This document shows positions 1-7,259 of a stretch of DNA of 14,375 nt, one piece after another (within the stretch, counting starts at the first letter, position 1; every line of letters begins with the position of its first letter). The notes beneath the pieces are model-generated. The model worked only from the letters and a program-made list of their open reading frames with translations, did no database searches and was not told the origin of the DNA. Source of the stretch: Bacteroidota bacterium (GTDB lineage: Bacteria > Bacteroidota > Bacteroidia > Bacteroidales > Dysgonomonadaceae); the NCBI GenBank assembly GCA_023399295.1, contig JAEWQF010000030.1, forward strand, positions 1 through 14,375, given 5' to 3'. Both the position numbers and the translations under genes were made by a program.

Positions 1-648
1 AAGCTGCGGGTACTCAATGGAAGGGGTATCGGCAAGCTGATGAATACCGGCACCAGCTTCTCCTACTCACTCAACCAGGATACCTTCAAGAAGCTGTTCA
101 GCCGGAATAAGGACAATGAGGATGAGGATGAGGGGGATGGCGAAGAGGATGACAATCCCGATGAAGGGTTACCCGACGATGGCACCATGGGATCAAATCC
201 CTACGAGACAGCCGGCAGAAACGACTCGATGAACGAGAACGACAACTCAATGGGTGAATTTGACATGGACGGTTATCTGAAAAATGCGGTCAACTGGAAC
301 ATCTCAATGAACTACTCACTGCGTTACGGCTATGGTGAGTTCGATAAGGAGAAGATGGAGTACAAGGGACGACTCACCCATAACTTCGGGTTGAGTGGTT
401 CGTTGCAGCCGACGAAGAACTGGAACTTCACCTTTAACACCGACTACAACTTCGAGGTCAAAAAATTCACCAGCATCAACTGTACCCTTACCCGGAACCT
501 TCATTGCTGGAAAATGTCGGCAAGTTTCATCCCCATAGGACCCTACAAGTCCTATAACTTCTCCATCAGTGCCAACTCAACGCTGTTGCAGGATTTGAAA
601 TACGATCAGCGAAGCTCTCCCTACGACCGTGGTGCCGATTGGTATTGA
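1..648 (+). CDS. LptD-like outer-membrane LPS assembly protein, C-terminal part (5' truncated by window)
   Basis: The frame is open from base 1 and ends at TGA 646-648, giving 215 residues of a longer protein. The sequence has alternating aromatic/polar beta-strand character (for example YSLRYGYGEF, WNFTFNTDYNFEV, YNFSISANSTLLQDLKYDQRS). It ends in Trp-Tyr, as outer-membrane barrels often end in an aromatic residue. The last strands match my memory of the C-terminus of the large Bacteroidota LptD/OstA-like proteins, which insert lipopolysaccharide into the outer leaflet. A very acidic low-complexity insert lies at about bases 106-190 (Asp/Glu/Gly/Asn-rich), followed by a Met/Asn-rich stretch; both probably form a loop between strands. 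The family call is by eye. Another large barrel protein is possible, but an outer-membrane barrel C-terminus is quite secure. The gene meets rarA tail to tail with no spacer. Confidence 0.72.
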   Translation, partial: KLRVLNGRGIGKLMNTGTSFSYSLNQDTFKKLFSRNKDNEDEDEGDGEEDDNPDEGLPDDGTMGSNPYETAGRNDSMNENDNSMGEFDMDGYLKNAVNWNISMNYSLRYGYGEFDKEKMEYKGRLTHNFGLSGSLQPTKNWNFTFNTDYNFEVKKFTSINCTLTRNLHCWKMSASFIPIGPYKSYNFSISANSTLLQDLKYDQRSSPYDRGADWY

Positions 649-1938
649 TCATTGCTGATCCCCCCAGAGTTTCTTCATCCACTCCTGCATCTTCGCCTCG
701 GAGAGGTTGGACTGCGCATTCCAAAAGCGACTCTTTTTTAGCTCTTTGGGAAGATACTCCTGCTGCACGAAATTGTGCTTGTAGTCGTGCGCATACTTAT
801 ACTCCTTCCCGTAGTCCAGCTCTTTCATCAACGAGGTGGGTGCATTGCGCAGGTGCAATGGAACCGGCAGGTTACCCGTCTGCTCCACCGTCGCCAGCGC
901 CTTGTCGATGGCCAGGTAGGCTGAGTTGCTCTTGGGTGAGGTGGCCAGGTAGAGGGTGGCCTCCGCCAACACGATGCGTCCTTCGGGCCAGCCGATCTTC
1001 TGCAGTGTCTCAAAACAGGCATTGGCCAATAACAAGGCGTTGGGGTTGGCCAGTCCGATGTCCTCGGCAGCTGAGATCACCAGACGGCGCGCAATGAACT
1101 TGGGATCCTCACCTCCCGCCACCATCCGTGCCAGCCAGTAGATCGCCGCATCGGGGTCACTGCCACGGATCGACTTGATGAAGGCCGAAATGATGTCGTA
1201 GTGCATCTCCCCCCCTTTGTCATAGGCCGCGGGGTTCTCCTGCAGCCGCTCGGTCACCAGCTTGTCGGTGATTACAAGCTCCTCATCCTGCTGAGTGGAT
1301 GCATCATCGGATGAGACCGTCAGATCCAGGATATTGAGCAGTTTGCGGGCATCCCCCCCGGAGAAGCGAAACAGCGCATCGCTCTCCTGCACGATGATCT
1401 TACGATCCTTCAGGAGCTGGTCCTCGCTGAGAGCCCGTTGCAACAACACCTCCAGATCCTTCCTTTCGAGCGACTTAAGCACATAGACCTGGCAACGGGA
1501 GAGCAGGGGACGGATCACCTCAAACGAGGGGTTCTCGGTGGTGGCACCAATCAGCGTCACCGTGCCGGTCTCCACCGCATGCAGCAACGAGTCCTGCTGC
1601 GACTTGCTAAAACGGTGTATCTCATCGATGAACAGGATTGGGGCGGCGTTGTCGAAGAAACGGGTATGCTTCGCCTTGTCGATCACCTCCCGTACATCCT
1701 TCACCCCCGAGTTGATGGCACTCAGCTTGTAGAAAGGGGCTTTCAGTGTGTTGGAGATGATGTTGGCCAGGGTGGTCTTCCCCACCCCGGGAGGTCCCCA
1801 GAAGATGATGGAGGGGATCCTGCCCGAGTCGATCATGCGGCGCAACACCGCTCCCTTACCTACCAGATGCTCCTGGCCGATAAACTGATCTAGATTCTGC
1901 GGCCGGAGCCGCTCGGCAAGTGGTGCGCTCATACTCAC
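649..1938 (-). CDS. rarA: Replication-associated recombination protein A (RarA/MgsA), AAA+ ATPase
   Basis: This 429-residue protein has the usual RarA length. It shows Walker A GPPGVGKTT at residues 48-56, Walker B ILFIDEIHRF at 101-110, sensor-1 region GATTEN at 131-136, an arginine-finger candidate in LLSRC (R148) and a sensor-2 GGDARKLLN near 195. The C-terminal half has the RarA tetramerisation-type region (SAFIKSIRGSDPDAAIYWL, then FIARRLVISAAEDIGLANP). RarA acts in the cytoplasm at stalled replication forks and on single-stranded DNA gaps, and is related to eukaryotic WRNIP1. Start: the first ATG gives MSMSAPLAERLRP; a second ATG two codons later (1932) is equally plausible. A minus-strand -7 element TATCTTTG lies 24 bases upstream. 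The gene stands alone on this strand. Confidence 0.95.
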   Translation of the reverse strand: MSMSAPLAERLRPQNLDQFIGQEHLVGKGAVLRRMIDSGRIPSIIFWGPPGVGKTTLANIISNTLKAPFYKLSAINSGVKDVREVIDKAKHTRFFDNAAPILFIDEIHRFSKSQQDSLLHAVETGTVTLIGATTENPSFEVIRPLLSRCQVYVLKSLERKDLEVLLQRALSEDQLLKDRKIIVQESDALFRFSGGDARKLLNILDLTVSSDDASTQQDEELVITDKLVTERLQENPAAYDKGGEMHYDIISAFIKSIRGSDPDAAIYWLARMVAGGEDPKFIARRLVISAAEDIGLANPNALLLANACFETLQKIGWPEGRIVLAEATLYLATSPKSNSAYLAIDKALATVEQTGNLPVPLHLRNAPTSLMKELDYGKEYKYAHDYKHNFVQQEYLPKELKKSRFWNAQSNLSEAKMQEWMKKLWGDQQ

Positions 1939-1961
1939 ATCTTTTTTGTTGTCCCGTTACA

Positions 1962-1969
1962 CAAAGATA
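1962..1969 (-). promoter_or_regulatory. Candidate -7 element of the rarA promoter
   Basis: The + strand reads CAAAGATA, so the minus strand reads TATCTTTG. This is an exact match to the Bacteroidota sigma-ABfr -7 consensus TAnnTTTG, 24 bases before the rarA ATG. No -33 TTTG at the usual 19-21 base spacing is convincing; the nearest TTG (minus, 1985-1987) is only 15 bases away. Confidence 0.55.
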
Positions 1970-1995
1970 TGGAAATTAAATAGACAATAAAATTG

Positions 1996-2003
1996 TATCT
2001 TTG
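1996..2003 (+). promoter_or_regulatory. Candidate -7 element of the transporter/acyltransferase operon
   Basis: TATCTTTG matches the Bacteroidota consensus TAnnTTTG exactly and lies 25 bases before the ATG at 2029. Transcription would start near 2010 and give a short, A-rich leader without a Shine-Dalgarno site. No clear -33 element is visible. It faces the rarA element in mirror orientation, with 26 bases between the two. Confidence 0.55.
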
Positions 2004-2028
2004 TTGCCATTAAATCAAAAAGTAGCGT

Positions 2029-2994
2029 ATGCAAATTGCCCCGATCCTGTCTCTCTTCGGCAACATGGAACCCCTGGACCATGTACAGCTGAACTTTAAC
2101 CAGGAGAGCGTCGACCTGATGAACATCGCCATCGCTTTCATTATGTTTGGTGTGGCACTCGGCATCAAACCAGCACATTTCAAGGTGGTCATCATGCGCC
2201 CCAAAGCAGTCTTGCTGGGTGTGATTGCACAATACATCCTGTTGCCTGCTGTCACCTTTCTGTTGGTACTGGTGGTGCGTCCCAGCAATTCGGTGGCGCT
2301 GGGGATGATCCTGGTGGCTGCCTGCCCAGGCGGGAATGTCTCCAACCTGATCTCCGCCATCTCAAAATCGAACATCACCCTCTCAGTGAGTCTCACCGGC
2401 ATCACCACCATCCTGAGCCTTGTCATGACACCGCTCAATTTCACTTTCTGGGGCAGCCTCTATGCAAAGCACTCTCCACTGCTGGTACCCATCACCATCG
2501 AACCGGCTGAAATGTTCCGCACGGTCTTCCTGATCCTGGGCATCCCCGTGATCCTGGGCATGACCGTGGGAATAAAGTTTCCGACGTTTGTAAGAAAGGT
2601 GGAAAAAAGCGTGCAGGCTGCCTCCATCATCTTCTTTGTCGGATTCATCGCCGCCGCACTGGCAGGCAACTTCAGCATCTTCCTGCGTTACATCCACCTC
2701 ACCTTCCTGCTGGTGCTGATGCACAACGGGTTGGCTTTCCTCACCGGTTATTCACTGCCACGTCTCTTCCGGGTGAATGAGCTGAACAGCAGGACCATCT
2801 CCATCGAGACCGGGATCCAAAACTCGGGTCTGGGGCTGGCGCTGATCTTCAACCCCCGTATCTTCCCACCCGAACTGAGTCTGGGTGGCATGGCCTTTAT
2901 TGCCGCCTGGTGGGGTATCTGGCACATCGTGGCCGGACTGCTCCTGGCTTTCTACTGGCGCCGACGTCCCGCAAGAACGGCAATCAACCAATAA
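2029..2994 (+). CDS. Bile acid:sodium symporter (BASS/SBF) family membrane transporter
   Basis: This 321-residue, strongly hydrophobic protein has about nine to ten predicted membrane segments by eye, the normal size for the bacterial BASS family. Two family signatures are clear: CPGGNVSNL at residues 99-107 and ETGIQNSGLGLAL at 260-272. In structurally known bacterial homologues the conserved Glu/Gln/Asn of the second motif help bind sodium; here they are E260, Q264 and N265. The protein should move an organic anion into the cell with Na+ across the inner membrane. The substrate cannot be read from sequence: family members carry bile acids, pyruvate, pantoate or other acids. The PlsC-type acyltransferase starts 9 bases after the stop, so the two are almost certainly co-transcribed. 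The C-terminus (YWRRRPARTAINQ) is basic and probably cytoplasmic. Confidence 0.9.
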   Translation: MQIAPILSLFGNMEPLDHVQLNFNQESVDLMNIAIAFIMFGVALGIKPAHFKVVIMRPKAVLLGVIAQYILLPAVTFLLVLVVRPSNSVALGMILVAACPGGNVSNLISAISKSNITLSVSLTGITTILSLVMTPLNFTFWGSLYAKHSPLLVPITIEPAEMFRTVFLILGIPVILGMTVGIKFPTFVRKVEKSVQAASIIFFVGFIAAALAGNFSIFLRYIHLTFLLVLMHNGLAFLTGYSLPRLFRVNELNSRTISIETGIQNSGLGLALIFNPRIFPPELSLGGMAFIAAWWGIWHIVAGLLLAFYWRRRPARTAINQ

Positions 2995-3003
2995 CTCACT
3001 GCC

Positions 3004-4314
3004 ATGTTATACCGTTACGACTTCCGTTATACCATTGCCCGGCTTCATTTCGACACGGCCCTCCGGCTCTATTTCCGTAAGATGGTCTTCACGGGAAGGA
3101 ATGAGCATGTGTCGAAAGAGCGACCGGTGATCTTCGCTCCCAACCACCGAAATGCATTGATCGATGCACTGCTGGTGGTATATTCCGGCTATCACCTCAA
3201 ACAGGTGGTCTTCCTGGCCCGTGCCGACATCTTCAGGCAGAAGCTGATCGCTTGGGTGCTGAGAGGCATGCGCATCATGCCGGTGTTCCGCATCCGCGAC
3301 GGGAAAGACAACCTCGACAAGAACAACGAGATCTTCCACAATGCAGCCCGGATCCTGAAGGGGAACAACACCCTGGCTCTCTTCCCCGAAGGGGTGCACA
3401 ACCCGAAGCAATCGCTGTTGCCCATCCGCAAAGCGGTACCGCGCATCGTGCTGCCTACAGAAGCCTCAACAGGGTTCACCCTCAACAGCCAGATTGTACC
3501 GGTCTCCATCTACTACCGCGACATCTTCGGTTTTCTTTCGGATGTGTTTGTCACCTTCGGCACCCCGATAGAGGTCTCCGACTACAAGGAGCGTTACATT
3601 GAGAATCCCGTACTGGCGGTGAATGCACTGCGCCAGGAGCTGGAGGAGCGCCTTAAAAAGTTGGTGGTGAACATACAGTGTGAAGAGTATTACGAAGAAT
3701 ACCGTCATGCGATCGCCTGGAACGGCGACCGGCTGGCCGGAGAGCTCTTCCCGGAACGAAAGGATGGCTATCTGCAGGCGTCGCTCCATGTAGTGCGGGA
3801 GCTGGACAGGCTCCAGGAAGTGGATCCGGTCGCTTTTGAAAGGAAGATGACCCATTTCCGAGAAGCGGTTGCCTTCATGAATGAGGAGGGAGTGCGATCC
3901 ACAGACAGACTGTTCAATCATTTGTCATCGGGCTCTTTGACAGCCCGTCTGGTTGGATTACTCATCACCGCACCGATAGCACTCTTCGGCTTTCTCAACG
4001 GCATCTTTCCCATCCTTTTACAGAAAAAGGTGCAAAGCCTCTTTAAGGACAAGCAGTTCGTGGCATCGGCACGTTATGCCGCGGGCCTGATCTTTGTGCC
4101 ACTGTTCAACCTGTTGCAATCGCTCGCAGTAAGACTTATCACCGGCGAATGGCTGCCGGCACTTGCCTACTTCCTGTTGATGCCGACAACCTTCTACTTT
4201 GCCCTCTACTGGCGCAAATGGTGGAGAGAGCTGCTGCGCGACCGCAAGGTGCATCATTTTGCAAAAGAAAAGCCTGAACAGTGGAAGCGGCTGCTGGCAC
4301 TGATCAGGCTGTAA
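3004..4314 (+). CDS. PlsC-type glycerophosphate/lysophospholipid acyltransferase with C-terminal membrane segments
   Basis: The N-terminal half (about residues 25-215) is an acyltransferase domain. It has NHRNALIDA at 47-55 (catalytic His48 and Asp54), a GMRIMPVFR substrate-binding segment at 88-96, FPEG at 127-130 and IVPVSI at 164-169. The His-Asp spacing is H-x5-D instead of the usual H-x4-D; as I recall, this also occurs in the yeast Gpt2/Sct1 branch and its bacterial relatives. At 436 residues it is far longer than classical PlsC (about 240). The extra C-terminal half has a charged, helical region (200-300), then hydrophobic segments near 312-338, 355-378 and 382-402, and a basic tail. 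Its likely role is acyl transfer to glycerol-3-phosphate or a lysophospholipid at the inner membrane; the exact acceptor is unknown. It is second in a unit with the BASS transporter. Confidence 0.85.
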   Translation: MLYRYDFRYTIARLHFDTALRLYFRKMVFTGRNEHVSKERPVIFAPNHRNALIDALLVVYSGYHLKQVVFLARADIFRQKLIAWVLRGMRIMPVFRIRDGKDNLDKNNEIFHNAARILKGNNTLALFPEGVHNPKQSLLPIRKAVPRIVLPTEASTGFTLNSQIVPVSIYYRDIFGFLSDVFVTFGTPIEVSDYKERYIENPVLAVNALRQELEERLKKLVVNIQCEEYYEEYRHAIAWNGDRLAGELFPERKDGYLQASLHVVRELDRLQEVDPVAFERKMTHFREAVAFMNEEGVRSTDRLFNHLSSGSLTARLVGLLITAPIALFGFLNGIFPILLQKKVQSLFKDKQFVASARYAAGLIFVPLFNLLQSLAVRLITGEWLPALAYFLLMPTTFYFALYWRKWWRELLRDRKVHHFAKEKPEQWKRLLALIRL

Positions 4315-4359
4315 CAGGCATTGTGTTATTTACGCCATCGGAGTAATAGCAACGCTATT
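4312..4359. terminator. Short inverted repeats between convergent acyltransferase and alaS genes (weak terminator candidates)
   Basis: Only 40 bases separate the two stop codons. TAACA (4312-4316) and TGTTA (4324-4328) form a small stem overlapping the acyltransferase stop and followed by TTT. AATAGC (4345-4350) and GCTATT (4354-4359) form a 6-bp stem with a 3-base loop overlapping the alaS stop. Both are weak and lack a real T-tract, so function is doubtful. Confidence 0.2.
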
Positions 4360-6976
4360 GCTTCGCCACTGTCTGTATGATTGCCTCCACGGCGGCATGC
4401 AAACCATCGGCGTTCTTCCCGCCGGCAGTAGCGAAATGGGGTTGCCCCCCGCCGCCGCCCTGTATCAGCTTCGCAGCGTCACGCACAAGGTTGCCGGCAT
4501 GCAATCCTTCCGCTACCAGGTCGTCACTCAGCATCACGGTGATTGAGGGTTTGCCCGATGTGGTAGTGCCGGCCACGAAGAGCATCCTCTCCTGAAACTG
4601 GTTCTTCAGCTGGAAAGCGATGTCCTTGATTACCTCTGGCAGACCCACCGGAAGTTCCACGCGGAACAGGGTGATGCCGTTCAGCTCCACCCTCTTGTCG
4701 ATGATTCGTTGCCGTAGCTGCTCACTCTTCTCTTTCATGAACTCATGCACCTGTTTTTTCATCTCATCGTTCTCCAACAGCAGGCGTTGCACCCCCTGCA
4801 TGATGTCGGGCACGTTGTTGAGCATGTTCCTGATCTCCAGGATGGCATCCTCCTTGGCGTAGAGATATTCCTCACACACCTTGGCAGTGACCGCTTCGAT
4901 GCGACGCACACCTGCGGCGATGGCACCTTCACTCACAATGCGGAAGGTACCGATGCGGCCGGTTGTAGCGATGTGTGTTCCACCGCACAGCTCAATAGAA
5001 GAACCAAAGCGAACGGTACGCACCTCCTCGCCATATTTCTCACCGAAGAGCGCCATCGCACCCTGCGCCTTTGCCTCCTCGATAGGAACATGGCGATGCT
5101 CCTCTATTGGGTAGTCGCCCCTGATGGCTGTAGTCACCTTTCTCTCCACGGCACGGATCTCATCCGGTGTCATCTTCTGGAAGTGGGAGAAATCGAACCG
5201 CAGCAGATCGGGAGAGACATAGGATCCCTTCTGTTCCACATGGTTCCCCAGCACCTCCCGCAATGCCGCATGCATCAGGTGGGTGGCGGTATGGTTGCAT
5301 TCGGTTGCGGTGCGTTTCTCCTTGTCGATGGATGCAACGAACTCCGCTTCCGGATTCGCGGGCAGCTTGTCGGTGAGATGCACCGCCAGGTTGTTCTCCC
5401 GCTTGGTGTCGAAGATTACCAGACGCTCGCTGCCGTCGACCATCGCAAGCCAACCACTGTCGCCCACCTGTCCCCCCATCTCGGCATAGAAGGGTGAACG
5501 GGAGAGCACCAGCTGGTAGTAACGCTTGTTCTTCTGCTTCACTTCACGATAGCGTAGGATGCGTGTGTTGCTTTCGCTGTTGTCGTAACCCACAAACAGC
5601 GGTTCACCCTCGTGCAGCCTGGTCCAGTCGCCCGTCTCAGTCGCGGCGGCATTGCGTGCCCGCTGTTTCTGTTTCTGCATCTCTGCATCGAAGCCGGCCA
5701 GATCGACACGCATCTCATGTTCGCGCAGGATCAGCTCTGTCAGGTCGATCGGAAAGCCGAAGGTGTCGTAGAGCTGGAAAGCCACCTCACCACTAAGGTA
5801 CTCACCCTTGCTTGCGGGGATGCTCTTTTCCAGCATCTTGATACCGGTCTCAAGGGTACGGAGGAACGACTCCTCCTCCTCTTTGATCACCTTCTCAATG
5901 AGTGTCTGCTGTGCTTGTAACTCGGGATAAGCCTCCCCCATCACCCCGATCAGGGTGGGCAGCAGGCGATAGATGAACGACTCGTGCATCCCCAGGAAGG
6001 TGTAGCCGTAACGTACGGCTCGGCGCAGGATACGGCGGATCACATATCCCGCCCTGGCGTTGGAGGGTAGTTGTCCGTCGGTGACCGAGAAAGCGATGGT
6101 ACGCAGGTGGTCGGCGATGACCCTCATGGCGATATCCCTTTTCGCATCCTCACCATAGGGATGGGCGGTAATCTCGGAAATCTTACCGAGGATTGGCTGG
6201 AACAGGTCGGTGTCGTAATTGGAGAGCTTGCCCTGTACGGCCATGCAAAGACGCTCGAATCCCATGCCGGTGTCAATCACCTTCGCAGGCAATGACTCCA
6301 GTGAGCCGTCGGCCTTGCGGTTGTACTGCATGAAGACCAGGTTCCATATCTCGATGACGTGGGGATGACTCTGGTTCACCAGCGCCAGTCCACTGACCTT
6401 ATTCCGTTCGCTGTCAGGGCGGATATCAATGTGAATCTCGGAACAGGGACCGCAGGGACCGGTATCTCCCATCTCCCAGAAATTGTCTTTCTTGTTGCCA
6501 TTGATGATCCGCTCCTTCGGCAGAAAAGCCTCCCAATAGGAGGCCGCCTCGTCGTCGCGCCCCAGACCCTCTTCTTTTGATCCCTCAAAGACGGTTACAT
6601 AGAGCCGTTCTTTGTCGAGCTTCAACACTTCGGTGAGGTATTCCCAGGCCCAGGCAATCGCCTCCCGTTTAAAATAGTCGCCAAAAGACCAGTTGCCCAA
6701 CATCTCGAACATGGTGTGGTGGTAGGTGTCGTGTCCCACCTCTTCCAGGTCGTTGTGCTTGCCGCTCACGCGCAGGCACTTCTGCGAGTCGGCTACCCGC
6801 GGGTACTTCAAAGGGGCATTGCCCAGGATGATGTCCTTGAACTGGTTCATACCGGCATTTGTGAACATCAGGGTGGGGTCATCCTTGATGACCATGGGTG
6901 CGGAGGGCACGATCTGATGCTGTTTCGACTGGAAAAAATCTTTGAACGACTGGCGGATTTCTTTCGACGTGATCAT
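4355..6976 (-). CDS. alaS: Alanine--tRNA ligase
   Basis: This class II synthetase charges tRNA-Ala and edits Ser/Gly mischarging in the cytoplasm. With the start chosen here it has 873 residues, close to the E. coli enzyme (876). The N-terminus has the AlaRS signature (DDPTLMFTNAGMNQFKD, then HHTMFEMLGNWSFGDYF). The active site continues with GDTGPCGPCSEIH and GMGFERL. The editing domain carries HTATHLMH near residue 557 and CGGTH near 664 as zinc ligands. The C-terminal DHHA1 domain ends with a run of five glycines before QPH near 842. Start: an upstream in-frame ATG (7003) would add nine residues (MKTANEQRD). I chose 6976 (MITSKEIRQSF) because known Bacteroidales AlaRS proteins begin there. 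The gene is monocistronic as far as seen and divergent from the methyltransferase operon. Confidence 0.97.
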   Translation of the reverse strand: MITSKEIRQSFKDFFQSKQHQIVPSAPMVIKDDPTLMFTNAGMNQFKDIILGNAPLKYPRVADSQKCLRVSGKHNDLEEVGHDTYHHTMFEMLGNWSFGDYFKREAIAWAWEYLTEVLKLDKERLYVTVFEGSKEEGLGRDDEAASYWEAFLPKERIINGNKKDNFWEMGDTGPCGPCSEIHIDIRPDSERNKVSGLALVNQSHPHVIEIWNLVFMQYNRKADGSLESLPAKVIDTGMGFERLCMAVQGKLSNYDTDLFQPILGKISEITAHPYGEDAKRDIAMRVIADHLRTIAFSVTDGQLPSNARAGYVIRRILRRAVRYGYTFLGMHESFIYRLLPTLIGVMGEAYPELQAQQTLIEKVIKEEEESFLRTLETGIKMLEKSIPASKGEYLSGEVAFQLYDTFGFPIDLTELILREHEMRVDLAGFDAEMQKQKQRARNAAATETGDWTRLHEGEPLFVGYDNSESNTRILRYREVKQKNKRYYQLVLSRSPFYAEMGGQVGDSGWLAMVDGSERLVIFDTKRENNLAVHLTDKLPANPEAEFVASIDKEKRTATECNHTATHLMHAALREVLGNHVEQKGSYVSPDLLRFDFSHFQKMTPDEIRAVERKVTTAIRGDYPIEEHRHVPIEEAKAQGAMALFGEKYGEEVRTVRFGSSIELCGGTHIATTGRIGTFRIVSEGAIAAGVRRIEAVTAKVCEEYLYAKEDAILEIRNMLNNVPDIMQGVQRLLLENDEMKKQVHEFMKEKSEQLRQRIIDKRVELNGITLFRVELPVGLPEVIKDIAFQLKNQFQERMLFVAGTTTSGKPSITVMLSDDLVAEGLHAGNLVRDAAKLIQGGGGGQPHFATAGGKNADGLHAAVEAIIQTVAKQ

Positions 6977-7015
6977 ATCTCTCTGTTCGTTTGCTGTTTT
7001 CAATAGTTCATTTTA

Positions 7016-7047
7016 TATCCGGATGTCGTGCTATCGGCGTCCGGATA
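7016..7047. promoter_or_regulatory. Long inverted repeat in the alaS 5' leader
   Basis: TATCCGGA (7016-7023) is followed 16 bases later by its exact reverse complement TCCGGATA (7040-7047). Inward, the pairing continues as T-G, G-C, T-G, C-G, G-C on the + strand, giving a 13-bp stem with a 6-base loop. Read as minus-strand RNA (the alaS leader), the two wobble pairs become C-A mismatches, leaving an 8-bp outer stem plus partial inner pairing. It sits between the alaS -7 element and the alaS start. No T-tract follows it directly on either strand. It could be a leader hairpin for alaS or a dyad operator; this is unresolved. Confidence 0.45.
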
Positions 7048-7081
7048 CAAGGATGTTGTTGTTCCTTTCAATTTCGATGTG

Positions 7082-7089
7082 CAAAGATA
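7082..7089 (-). promoter_or_regulatory. Candidate -7 element of the alaS promoter
   Basis: The + strand CAAAGATA reads TATCTTTG on the minus strand, an exact TAnnTTTG match. Transcription would begin near 7075 and give a leader of about 100 bases before the alaS ATG at 6976, which contains the inverted repeat at 7016-7047. No good -33 TTTG is visible. Confidence 0.55.
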
Positions 7090-7164
7090 CTATTTTCTTG
7101 TCTTTTACGGAACAGAAATGGATAGATCCCCTTATTGGCTTTCCACTTTCCGAACAATTCTTTG

Positions 7165-7172
7165 TATCTTTG
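7165..7172 (+). promoter_or_regulatory. Candidate -7 element of the methyltransferase-MerR-muramidase operon
   Basis: TATCTTTG matches TAnnTTTG exactly and lies 87 bases before the methyltransferase ATG, implying a leader of roughly 80 bases. TTTC at 7140-7143 is 21 bases upstream and could be a degenerate -33 element. This element and the opposed alaS element are 75 bases apart. Confidence 0.55.
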
Positions 7173-7211
7173 TGTTGCAGGCAGATGGAACGAGGGTGAA
7201 GAGCTCCTCTC

Positions 7212-7237
7212 CGGCAGGGACTCCGGATCTGCTGCCG
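7212..7237 (+). promoter_or_regulatory. Small hairpin in the leader of the methyltransferase operon
   Basis: CGGCAG (7212-7217) and CTGCCG (7232-7237) are perfect reverse complements around a 14-base loop and are followed by TTT. This could be a weak leader hairpin or attenuator about 22 bases before the start codon. GC-rich 6-bp repeats arise by chance, so support is slight. Confidence 0.2.
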
Positions 7238-7259
7238 TTTCACACACAGCTATAGCAGC

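Noticed and set aside
4745..5497. 250-codon + strand frame inside alaS
   Set aside because: It is antisense to the AlaRS editing and C-terminal domains, and the real frame is certain.
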